From: Nitriliruptoraceae bacterium
GTDB taxonomy: Bacteria > Actinomycetota > Nitriliruptoria > Nitriliruptorales > Nitriliruptoraceae
Length of the DNA stretch: 32,924 bases
Assembly (NCBI GenBank): GCA_007118045.1
Contig: SKTG01000146.1
Span: 1 to 32,924, forward strand
Reading direction: 5' to 3'
This document shows, piece by piece, positions 7,407-14,431 of the stretch; the stretch's first letter is position 1, and every line of letters starts with the position of its first letter. The notes beneath the pieces were generated by a model. It did not search any database. It was not told the DNA's origin and saw only the letters and a list, made by a program, of their open reading frames with translations. The translations under genes were made by a program, and so were the position numbers.

Positions 7407-9508
7407 CGGGTGGCGACCTGTTCCGGCGCCGCCGGCTCGTGGTGCAGGTAGCAGGCGACGTCATGATCCTCGGCGAGCGGCAGGAGGGCGGGATCGCGTC
7501 GGGAGCAGACCTCCATCACGTGGTCGCAGCGGTCCGCGAACGGACAGCCGACGAGGGGTTGCTGCGCGGACGGCAGCTCCCCGGGGATCGCGGCGAGCTG
7601 CGCCTCGGGGGCGCCGGGCTGAGGCACCGCCCCCAGCAGCGCCCGGGTGTAGGGATGGCCGGGATCGTTCAGCACCGTCTCCGTTGGACCGCGCTCGCAC
7701 ACCTGCCCGGCGTACATGACGACCACCTCGTCGGCGACCTCGCCGATCAGGCCGATGTCGTGGCTGATCAGCACGATGCCGGTGCCGTGCTCCTCGCGGA
7801 CCTGGAGCAGTTGGTCGATCACCTCCGCCTGGGTGGTCACGTCCAGCGCCGTGGTCGGCTCGTCCGCGAGCAGGAGGTCGGGCCCGAGCGCCATCGTCAT
7901 CGCGATCATCACCCGCTGGTTCTGACCGCCGCTGAGGCGGAACGGGTACTGCCGCATGACGTGGCGGGGGTCGGGGAACCCGACCGTGCCGAAGGCCTCC
8001 TCCGCCACCTGCCTCGCCGTCGCGCGGTCCATACCACGGTTCACGCGCAGGGTCTCGACGATCTGGTAGCCGACCGTCAGCACGGGGTTGAGCGACCCCA
8101 CCGGGTTCTGGAACATCATGCCGATCCGCGGGCCACGGATGCCGCGCATCACGGCTTCGGGCGCTCTCGTGAGATCGGTGCCGTCGAAGGTGATCGAGCC
8201 ACCGGTGACGTGACCCTGCTCCCCAAGCAGACCCATGATCGCGAACGAGGTGACCGACTTGCCGGAGCCGCTCTCGCCGACGATGCCGAGGATGCGCCCG
8301 CGTTCGACGGTGAAGCTCACGCCCCGCACGGCCTCGACCACGCCGGTCGGCGTGTCGAACTCCACCTCGAGGTCCTCGACCGCCAGCAGGGGCTGGGCCT
8401 GGCCGCCGCCCCCACCGTTGCGCCTGACGCCGAGATCACCGTCGCCATCGCCGTCCCGTCCCTGGACATCGTCAGCACTGGCGCGAGGATCACCGTCGCC
8501 GTCTCGATCGCCACCGGCACCGCCGTCGATCGACACTTCCCTGCCGGGGAGCCGGGCGGGCGCGGCGGCACGGTCCGCGTCGGCAGCCTTCCTGTCCGAC
8601 CGACGCCGGCGTCGCCGCGGCGTGCCGTCGTCACGCAGCCCCTCGACGGCGAGGTTGATGGTCAGCACCGTCAGCATGATGGCGAGGCCGGGCAGGACCG
8701 GCAGCCACGGGGAGGCGATCATGTTCTGACGGCCGTCCGCCAGGATCTGCCCCCAGGAGATCGACGGCGAGGTCAGCCCGAAGCCGAGGAAGCTCAGGGT
8801 CGATTCCATGATGACCAGGTGGCTGAGGTCGATCAGCGCGATCGGCGGGACGACCTTGGACGCCGGCGGGAGCACGTAACGGAACATCTGCCGCAGGTTG
8901 CTCGCCCCGAGCGAGCGGGCGGCACTGACGTAGGCCTGCTCGCGCTCGGACAGGACGCGGCTGCGCACGACGCGGGCGTAGACGATCCAGGCCGGGATCC
9001 CGAGCACGAGGATCAGGTGGATCGGCGAGCGGTCGCGCATCATCCCGAGGATCACGATCGCGATGAGGATGAACGGCAGGGCCAGCTGGATGTCCCCGAG
9101 CCGCATCAGCACGGTGTCGACGAGCCGGCCGTAGAAGCCCGACGCGAGGCCCGTGAGGACGCCGAGTGTGCCCCCGAGCAGCATCGCGCAGACGCTGATC
9201 AGCACCGAGGAGCGGGCGCCGTAGATCAGCCGGGAGAGCACGTCCCGTCCGATCGCGTCGGTCCCGAACGGGTAGGTGAGCTCGCCGCCGGCCCACACGG
9301 GCGGGAGCAGCACGTTGCCGAGGTCCTGCGACGCGGGGTCGTGTGGCGCCAGCCACGGTGCCGCCACGGCGACGATCAGGAGCACGGCGATCCCGGAGAG
9401 CCCGACGAGACCGGCCTTGCGCTGCCGCAGCTGCTGGAGGAGGCCGACACCGTCGCCCCCCGCTGCCTCGCTGGCCGCGGTGCGGTCGCTGACGATCCCG
9501 CCGCTCAC
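7403..9508 (-). CDS. Fused ABC permease (DppC-like) and ATPase (DppD-like)
   Basis: A 701-aa two-domain protein. Residues 1-298 are a DppC-type permease with TM1 near 33-54 and the EAA loop around 190-213 (SAARSLGASNLRQMF). Residues 374-701 are a DppD-type ATPase with Walker A GESGSGKS (411-418), signature LSGGQ (525-529) and Walker B LLLADEP (545-551), plus the Opp C-terminal segment (CPFADRC). The linker (about 299-373) is low complexity, with Arg-rich, Asp-Gly-rich and poly-Gly parts. Permease-ATPase fusions are known in this transporter class, but the long linker is unusual. The GTG start at 9508 overlaps the stop of the other permease gene (GTGA). Confidence 0.93.
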   Translation of the reverse strand: MSGGIVSDRTAASEAAGGDGVGLLQQLRQRKAGLVGLSGIAVLLIVAVAAPWLAPHDPASQDLGNVLLPPVWAGGELTYPFGTDAIGRDVLSRLIYGARSSVLISVCAMLLGGTLGVLTGLASGFYGRLVDTVLMRLGDIQLALPFILIAIVILGMMRDRSPIHLILVLGIPAWIVYARVVRSRVLSEREQAYVSAARSLGASNLRQMFRYVLPPASKVVPPIALIDLSHLVIMESTLSFLGFGLTSPSISWGQILADGRQNMIASPWLPVLPGLAIMLTVLTINLAVEGLRDDGTPRRRRRRSDRKAADADRAAAPARLPGREVSIDGGAGGDRDGDGDPRASADDVQGRDGDGDGDLGVRRNGGGGGQAQPLLAVEDLEVEFDTPTGVVEAVRGVSFTVERGRILGIVGESGSGKSVTSFAIMGLLGEQGHVTGGSITFDGTDLTRAPEAVMRGIRGPRIGMMFQNPVGSLNPVLTVGYQIVETLRVNRGMDRATARQVAEEAFGTVGFPDPRHVMRQYPFRLSGGQNQRVMIAMTMALGPDLLLADEPTTALDVTTQAEVIDQLLQVREEHGTGIVLISHDIGLIGEVADEVVVMYAGQVCERGPTETVLNDPGHPYTRALLGAVPQPGAPEAQLAAIPGELPSAQQPLVGCPFADRCDHVMEVCSRRDPALLPLAEDHDVACYLHHEPAAPEQVATR

Positions 9509-10434
9509 GTCCCGGCTCCCAGTCGGATGCGCGGGTCCAGGACGCTGTAGGTCATGTCGACCACGAAGTTGATGACGACGAAGGCGACCGCGGCGACGAG
9601 GACCGCGCCCTCGACCATCGGGAAGTTGCGGCTGACGAGCGAGTCGACGGCCAGCTTGCCGATCCCCGGCCAGTTGAAGATCACCTCGATGACGTACGAA
9701 CCGGCGAGCACCATCGCCGACTGCAGACCGAGGAGGGTGATCAGCGGCAGCGAGGCCACCTTGAGCACGTGCACGAGCAGGACCTTGCGTCGCGGGATGC
9801 CGCGGGCACGAGCCGCTCGGACGTAGTCCTCGCCGAGGGTCTCGATGAAGGACTGGCGGACGGTGCGGATCAGGATCGGTGTCAGCGCGACCGCCATCGT
9901 GGTCACGGGCAGCACGAAGCTGGCCGGACCCGTGAAGTCGACCGCCGGCAGCCACCCGAGCTGCACCGCGAACACCAGCACCAGGAGCACGGCCAACCAG
10001 AAGTTCGGGGTCGCCTGCGCAGCGGCGACGTACACCTGGACCGCGCGGTCGAGGGCCGAGCCGCGCTTGAGCGCCGATGCGATCCCGAGCACCAGCGCGA
10101 TCACCGTGGACACGAGCATCGTGACCACCGCGAGCGCGACCGTGTTGGGCAACGCGGCCAGGACCACGTCACGGACGTCGTAGGCGCCGTAGAACGACTG
10201 GCCCATGTCGCCGCGGAGCAGGTTGCGCAGGTAGTACAGGTACTGGACGTAGACCGGCTCGTCGAGCCCCAACCGTGCCCGGGTGGCCTCGATGACCTCG
10301 TCCGACGCGTCCGCGGCGTTCATCAACCTCGCCGGGTCGCCGGAGGCGGCCCGCAGCAGGATGAAGACCAGCGTCACCACGCAGAGGATCACGAAGAACA
10401 TCTGCGCGGTGCGCCGGACGAGGAACCAGGCCAC
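9505..10434 (-). CDS. ABC transporter permease (DppB/OppB type)
   Basis: A 309-aa inner-membrane subunit. TM1 lies at about 9-29 (FFVILCVVTLVFILL), followed by the DppB periplasmic segment (DPARLMN, GLDEPVYVQYLYYL, RGDMGQSF) and five more helices. The cytoplasmic EAA motif is EDYVRAARARGIPRRKV. It ends in DMTYSVLDPRIRLG, typical of this family. Translation starts at GTG (10434), nine bases after the solute-binding protein stop, with a weak ribosome site, so it may be coupled. It forms the membrane channel with the permease half of the fused protein. Confidence 0.94.
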   Translation of the reverse strand: MAWFLVRRTAQMFFVILCVVTLVFILLRAASGDPARLMNAADASDEVIEATRARLGLDEPVYVQYLYYLRNLLRGDMGQSFYGAYDVRDVVLAALPNTVALAVVTMLVSTVIALVLGIASALKRGSALDRAVQVYVAAAQATPNFWLAVLLVLVFAVQLGWLPAVDFTGPASFVLPVTTMAVALTPILIRTVRQSFIETLGEDYVRAARARGIPRRKVLLVHVLKVASLPLITLLGLQSAMVLAGSYVIEVIFNWPGIGKLAVDSLVSRNFPMVEGAVLVAAVAFVVINFVVDMTYSVLDPRIRLGAGT

Positions 10435-10443
10435 GGCGGCGGT

Positions 10444-12081
10444 TCAGTCGCTCAGACGTGCGCTGGTGAAGTTCGTCTCGAAGTTCGGCAGGACGCGCAG
10501 ATCCTCCAGTTCGTCGGTGTGCGCGACCGAGAAGTCGCTGTAGTACATCGGCACGTGCGGGAGCTGCTCCCAGAAGTGCGCCTGGAGGTCGACGTAGACC
10601 TCCTCGCGCTCGTCCTCGTCGATGACCTCCATGCCGGCGGCGAGCAGCTCCTGCACCGTCTCGTCGCTGCCGTCGCTCCACGGTTCCGAACCCCAGATGC
10701 CGAGCGCGGCGGCGGGATCCCCGCTGCTGGACCAGCTCAGGTGGTACAGCGAGCCGGTGCCGTCACCGTGCGCGTCGTCGACGAGCCCGGCGACGTCGGT
10801 CGTGACCAGCTCAGCGTCGAGCCCGATCTCGTTGAGGTTGGCCACCACGGCCTCGCCCACCTGTTCGGCCCGCGGCAGGAAGCCGCTCGCCACCCACAGC
10901 TCGACCTCCTCGCCCTCGGCACCGATCTCCTGGATCAGCTCGGATGCCGCGTCGAGATCCTGCTGGTAGTCGGGCTCCCCCTGCTGGTAGTAGAGGACCT
11001 CGCTCGGCATGAAGCTGCCGGCGACCTGGCTCTCGCCCTGGACCAGGTTCTCCACGATCGCGTCGCGGTCGATCGCCATCGTCACGGCCTGACGCAGCTC
11101 GAGGTCGTCGTCCCAGAGCTCCCAACGACCGGGCACCGTCAGCAGGTTGACCTGCTCGATCCCCGTCATCGACTGCAGCGTGAAGCCGTCCTCGGACTCG
11201 ATCGTGTCGTGGTGCTCGGCCGGGACACGGTCGATCGCGTCGGCCTGGCCGGCCAGGAGGGCGTTCACGCGCGTCTGGGCGTCACCGACGAACTCCCACG
11301 TGAGCTCCTCGATCTCCGGCACCTCGTCCCAGTAGTCCTCGTTGACCTCCATGTCCTTGCGGGTCTCGGTCTCGTCCGTCAGACGGAACGGACCGGTGCC
11401 GTTCGGTCGCTCGGCGAGCGTGTCGGCACCGGCTTCGGCGTCCTCCGCGGCGATGATCGGTGTCTGACGCAACGCGTCGAAGAGGGTGGCCAGCGGGCTG
11501 TCGGTGACCAGGCGCACCGTGTGGTCGTCGACGACCTCGCCGGTGGTGGGTACCCAGCGGTCCGCGAGGACCGTGTCCTCGCCTGCCGCTCCCGAGGCGC
11601 GCTCGACGGACGCCACGACGTCCTCGGCCGTCAGCGCCTGGCCCTCGTGGAAGGTCACGTCGTCGCGGAGCGTGAACTCCCACGTCGTGTCGTCGATCTG
11701 CTCCCAGTCGGTCGCCAGCATCGGCTCCGGCTGGTCGAGCTCCCCGGTCGGGAACTGCACCAGGGTGTCGTAGAGGTGGACGTTGAGGCGCTGCTGGCTC
11801 TGGGCCGTGCTCTGGTAGGGCACCCAGTCGGCCCAGAAGTTCTCCGCGATCAGGAAACGGACCCCGTCCCCCTCGCGCTCCTCCACCTCGTCCGCATCCG
11901 CAGCCGCCTCCTCGTCGTCCGCGGCCGCGTCCTCGTCCTCGGCGGCCACGTCGTCCGCCTCCTCGGTGTCGTCGACCGTGGCGTCGTCCCCGTCGATGTC
12001 GTCTGGCACCTCGGTCGGTGAACATGCAACGGCGAGGGCGAACACCGCCGCCCCCGCCCCGAAACGCAGGCTTACGTTCAT
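10444..12081 (-). CDS. Family 5 solute-binding lipoprotein (peptide/nickel type)
   Basis: About 545 aa. The lipoprotein signal is MNVSLRFGAGAAVFALAVAC, with Cys20 as probable lipidation site; AVAC is slightly off the ideal lipobox. A strongly acidic, low-complexity linker (about 25-75, rich in Asp, Glu and Ala) follows. The family 5 fold then starts at VRFLIAENFWADWVPYQS and includes TWEFTLRDDVTFHEGQALTAEDVVAS, the family signature region. I chose the ATG at 12081 because GAGGGAG precedes it by 8 nt and the signal peptide starts there; an upstream ATG at 12171 would overlap the promoter and operator. It is the first gene of the importer operon and probably sets its specificity. Similarity alone does not identify the ligand. 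Confidence 0.93.
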   Translation of the reverse strand: MNVSLRFGAGAAVFALAVACSPTEVPDDIDGDDATVDDTEEADDVAAEDEDAAADDEEAAADADEVEEREGDGVRFLIAENFWADWVPYQSTAQSQQRLNVHLYDTLVQFPTGELDQPEPMLATDWEQIDDTTWEFTLRDDVTFHEGQALTAEDVVASVERASGAAGEDTVLADRWVPTTGEVVDDHTVRLVTDSPLATLFDALRQTPIIAAEDAEAGADTLAERPNGTGPFRLTDETETRKDMEVNEDYWDEVPEIEELTWEFVGDAQTRVNALLAGQADAIDRVPAEHHDTIESEDGFTLQSMTGIEQVNLLTVPGRWELWDDDLELRQAVTMAIDRDAIVENLVQGESQVAGSFMPSEVLYYQQGEPDYQQDLDAASELIQEIGAEGEEVELWVASGFLPRAEQVGEAVVANLNEIGLDAELVTTDVAGLVDDAHGDGTGSLYHLSWSSSGDPAAALGIWGSEPWSDGSDETVQELLAAGMEVIDEDEREEVYVDLQAHFWEQLPHVPMYYSDFSVAHTDELEDLRVLPNFETNFTSARLSD

Positions 12082-12110
12082 CGGTCGCGCTCCCTCGCTC
12101 CCCCACCGGC

Positions 12111-12136
12111 TTCCACTTGGTGGAACATCGGTTCCA
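12111..12136 (-). promoter_or_regulatory. IclR-type operator at the importer operon
   Basis: TGGAAC-ATCG-GTTCCA (12121-12136) is a perfect palindrome. It overlaps a second palindrome TTCCAC-TTG-GTGGAA (12111-12125), the two sharing GTGGAA. It covers the expected transcription start of the solute-binding protein promoter. The core matches the site at 3832. Confidence 0.7.
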
Positions 12137-12142
12137 TTCTCG

Positions 12143-12171
12143 ATGCTAAGCGCGGTCGGGGGCGCGGTCAA
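12143..12171 (-). promoter_or_regulatory. Predicted sigma-70 promoter of the importer operon
   Basis: On the minus strand TTGACC (12171-12166), a 17-bp spacer and TAGCAT (12148-12143) lie about 60 bp before the solute-binding protein ATG. The start expected near 12136 falls at the edge of the IclR-type palindrome. Confidence 0.55.
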
Positions 12172-12208
12172 CGGTTCGAGGTGGCAGGCGTCGACTACCG
12201 TGCCCTCG

Positions 12209-12701
12209 ATGGATCCGAGCGGACTGGAGGCACGGGCACGAGCCGGCCTCGATCCCGAGGCCTACGCCCTGGTCGCGGACGTGGCGGGAGACGGGCACAC
12301 GGCCGGACGGAACGAGGCAGCGTTCCAACGGCGGTCACTCGTCCGGCGCGTGTTGCGCGATGTCTCCCGTGTCGACACGTCCACCGTCCTGCAGGGCACG
12401 CCGGTCACCGCACCGCTGGGTATCGCTCCGCTCCCACGCATGGGAGCGATCCATCGCGATGGGGAGCGTGGCCTGGCCACGGCTGCCGCCGAGCTCGGGA
12501 TGGTGTTCTGCGCGGCCGCGAACAGCTCCCTGGCCCTCGAGGATCTGGTAGCAAGCCGTCCAGAACGCCCTCGCCCAGGTGCGTGAAGAGCTCGCTCGAG
12601 CGATGGCGCTGATGGGAGCGTCGGACGTCGCGGATCTCACGCCCGACCGGGTCAGTTCCGAGCTCGAGTACGCCCTCATCGAGCGTCGACGATCTGGATG
12701 A
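12209..12701 (+). pseudogene. FMN-dependent alpha-hydroxy-acid oxidase, internally deleted and frameshifted
   Basis: From ATG 12209 the reading frame gives about 115 residues of the N-terminal part of this family (FQRRSLVRRVLRDVSRVDTS, GTPVTAPLGIAPLPRM, then SSLALEDLVAS). It then shifts near 12550-12560. The +1 frame continues as AVQNALAQVREELARAMALMG and SDVADLTPDRV, which match the family's C-terminus, ending at TGA 12699-12701. Intact members have about 350-390 residues, so about 200 central residues, including most of the barrel and its catalytic His/Arg, are gone. It is divergent from the importer operon, and its end overlaps the VOC gene end by 26 bp. The ancestral function may have belonged to the neighbouring pathway, but this is inference. 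Confidence 0.75.
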
Positions 12702-13065
12702 GGTTGCCACAGGTGTCGTCGAACACGGCGATGACGACCTCGCCGAGATCGGTCGGGGGTTGGGTGAACACGACGCCGTGCTCGGTGAGCCGCTGGTACT
12801 CGGCGTTGACGTCGTCCACGGCGAACTGCGCCAGCGGGATGCCGTCCTCGACGAGCGCGTCGCGGTAGGGCTTCACGGCGGGATGACCCGAGGGCTCCAG
12901 CAGCAGTTGGGCACCGTCGGGGTCGTCGGGTGAGACGACCGTCAGCCACGAGGCGCCGTCACCGACGGGGATGTCGTGGTGCAGCTGGAAGCCGAGCACG
13001 CCGGTGTAGAACTCGAGCGCTGCTCGTTGGTCGTCGACGAACACGCTGGTCAGGTGGATCCGCAT
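12676..13065 (-). CDS. VOC (glyoxalase/bleomycin-resistance) family protein
   Basis: A 129-aa single-domain vicinal oxygen chelate protein. It has the paired beta-alpha-beta-beta-beta layout: VFVDDQRAALEFYTGVLGF at the start and AQFAVDDVNAEYQRLTEHGVVF in the second half, ending in FDDTCGNLIQIV. The start ATG at 13065 follows AAAGGACACCCG and gives the normal family N-terminus (MRIHLTSVFV). It overlaps the ArsR gene by 16 bp. ArsR-VOC pairs are common in Actinomycetota, but the substrate cannot be read from sequence. Confidence 0.88.
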   Translation of the reverse strand: MRIHLTSVFVDDQRAALEFYTGVLGFQLHHDIPVGDGASWLTVVSPDDPDGAQLLLEPSGHPAVKPYRDALVEDGIPLAQFAVDDVNAEYQRLTEHGVVFTQPPTDLGEVVIAVFDDTCGNLIQIVDAR

Positions 13066-13346
13066 CGGGTGTCCTTTCCGGGTTCGAGCCATCGCTGGGT
13101 GAGGTCTCGAAGGGGTCCGCGCTCGATGGAGTGCAGCTTCGAGCGTCCCTGCCAGCGCACCGTGACCAGACCGGCGGACTCGAGCACCGCGAGGTGCTGC
13201 GAGATCGCCTGGCGGCTGGAGTTGACGCCGTGTCGGGAGATGAGCAGCGAGCAGAGCTCGAACAGGGTCTGGTCGTCCCGGGTCGCCAGTTCGTCGAGGA
13301 TCAGACGGCGGGTCTCGTCGGCCAGTGCCTTGAACACGTCTCCCAT
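13050..13346 (-). CDS. ArsR-family winged-helix repressor
   Basis: About 98 aa. It begins FKALADETRRLILDEL, the usual ArsR first helices. The recognition region is SSRQAISQHLAVLESAGLV, followed by the wing WQGRSKLHSI. I see no classical metal-binding ELCVCDL motif (FELCSLLI has a single Cys), so it may sense something other than arsenic or be non-metal. Its promoter contains a palindrome that probably serves autoregulation. The ATG at 13346 is near the expected transcription start, suggesting a leaderless or nearly leaderless message; an ATG at 13364 would lie inside the promoter. It overlaps and likely controls the VOC gene. Confidence 0.88.
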   Translation of the reverse strand: MGDVFKALADETRRLILDELATRDDQTLFELCSLLISRHGVNSSRQAISQHLAVLESAGLVTVRWQGRSKLHSIERGPLRDLTQRWLEPGKDTRCGST

Positions 13347-13355
13347 ACCCGCCCG

Positions 13356-13383
13356 ATTATGCAAGTATCCACTTGCCTGTCAA
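13356..13383 (-). promoter_or_regulatory. ArsR/VOC promoter with an operator in the spacer
   Basis: On the minus strand TTGACA (13383-13378), 16 bp, CATAAT (13361-13356). The palindrome GCAAGT-GGAT-ACTTGC (13376-13361) fills the spacer almost exactly, so a bound repressor would exclude RNA polymerase. Confidence 0.65.
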
Positions 13384-13429
13384 GCCGGGCTCGCCGTCCA
13401 CGCCCTGACCAGCAGTGGTCCGTCGCCTC

Positions 13430-13825
13430 TCAGCCTCGCAGCTGCTCGAGGAGGTGGGCGAGCGGGTAGTAGAGGTGTTCGCGCTCGATGTGTTCCTCGC
13501 CGACGGTCACCACGATGCAGACCTTGGCGGTGACGGTCCGCCCGGTCGCCTCGATGCCGTGGTACGTGCCGACGTGACGCCCGACGTAGTCGAACTCCAT
13601 GACCGCGGTGCCGTCAGCGGCGTACGACGCGCGGGAGATCCCCCCACCGCCCTCGAAGGCCCGGCCCCAGAAGTCGGCGAGCATCCCGTCCGCCACGGCA
13701 TCCCTGCCCTGTCGCTGCTTTCCCGTGGGCACGTCGAGCGAGACGACGTCCGGAGCCAGGGCCTGCAGGTCGTGCCCGCGGAAGTACGCCTCGGCGATCT
13801 CCTGGACGCGTTGGGCCGTCGTCAT
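13430..13825 (-). CDS. SnoaL-like / ester cyclase family protein
   Basis: A 131-aa protein of the NTF2-like fold. Features are the N-terminal helix (RVQEIAEAYFRGHDLQALAP), GRDAVADGMLADFWGRAF in the middle, and strands with VMEFDYVGRHVGTYHGIEATGRTVTAKVCIVVTV, typical of the SnoaL-like group, where G-ATGRxV is recurrent. GGGGG precedes the ATG at 13825. Family members include polyketide cyclases and small hydrolases or isomerases; many have no known role. It points the same way as the cupin gene, 92 bp away. Confidence 0.8.
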   Translation of the reverse strand: MTTAQRVQEIAEAYFRGHDLQALAPDVVSLDVPTGKQRQGRDAVADGMLADFWGRAFEGGGGISRASYAADGTAVMEFDYVGRHVGTYHGIEATGRTVTAKVCIVVTVGEEHIEREHLYYPLAHLLEQLRG

Positions 13826-13917
13826 CGTCCACCCCCTGCCCGTTCGCCGACCCTGCAGAAGCACGGGCAGGGCGTCAAGTGGATGCGGACACGACCGGCG
13901 ATGAAGCCCCTCTGCTG

Positions 13918-14280
13918 TCAGCCGACCGCAGCTGCCATGGTCGCCTCCATCTCCTCGACCTGGTGCAGCGGCGTGACCGCGACGAAGACGACCCCGATGT
14001 CGCTCCAACCGGTGTGCCCGGCGGGCCAGTGGTAGAGGTCGCCGGCGCGAGCCGTCTCCTCGGTCCCATCCGCGTAACGGACGGTGATCTCGCCCTCGAG
14101 GACGATGCCGAAGTGGTCGCCCGAGCACAACCCGTCCGGCAGTGCCGCGAAGAACGGGGTCAGATCCGTTGCCGGGGCGAGCGTGTAGCGGGCCACGTGC
14201 ATCTCCCCCCACCGCTCCGCTCGGATGTCGCCCTCGTCCTGCTGGAACTCGATGCTCAGCTCGTCCGTACCTGCTCGCAT
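13918..14280 (-). CDS. Small cupin-domain protein
   Basis: A 120-aa single-domain cupin. The conserved core is SGDHFGIVLEGEITVRYADG and then ARAGDLYHWPAGHTGWSD, with metal-type His/Glu residues in reduced form. A strong GGAGGAGAGG site lies before the ATG at 14280. It is divergent from the GAF-LuxR regulator, with a perfect palindrome between them, so it may be the regulator's target. The ligand is unknown. Confidence 0.8.
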   Translation of the reverse strand: MRAGTDELSIEFQQDEGDIRAERWGEMHVARYTLAPATDLTPFFAALPDGLCSGDHFGIVLEGEITVRYADGTEETARAGDLYHWPAGHTGWSDIGVVFVAVTPLHQVEEMEATMAAAVG

Positions 14281-14368
14281 GCTCGAGACCTCTCCTCCAC
14301 GGCGTGTGTCCGAGGCGCCCCCTCGGAAGGGACCGACCCGAGCATCGGCGCCACCAGGGCCCGCATCC

Positions 14369-14386
14369 ATACCAGAAGTCTGGTAT
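14369..14386. promoter_or_regulatory. Perfect palindrome between cupin and luxR genes
   Basis: ATACCAGA-AG-TCTGGTAT, an 8-2-8 perfect inverted repeat 46 bp before the LuxR GTG and 89 bp before the cupin ATG. This symmetry and location suit a dimeric regulator controlling both divergent genes. The size is typical of LuxR-type boxes. Confidence 0.6.
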
Positions 14387-14431
14387 CCCTTCGGTGGGAG
14401 AGACGGAGGGCGTCACCGTGGCCTGCTGCAC

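Noticed and set aside
7439..9550. Plus-strand open frame of about 703 codons
   Set aside because: It mirrors the fused permease-ATPase, which has clear Walker motifs on the other strand.
9769..12021. Long plus-strand open frame (about 750 codons) opposite the permease and solute-binding protein genes
   Set aside because: It is antisense to clear transporter genes; its translation is His/Asp/Arg-rich without recognisable domains.
12335..12949. Minus-strand frame over the hydroxy-acid oxidase remnant
   Set aside because: No domain match; the plus strand shows clear, though broken, family segments.
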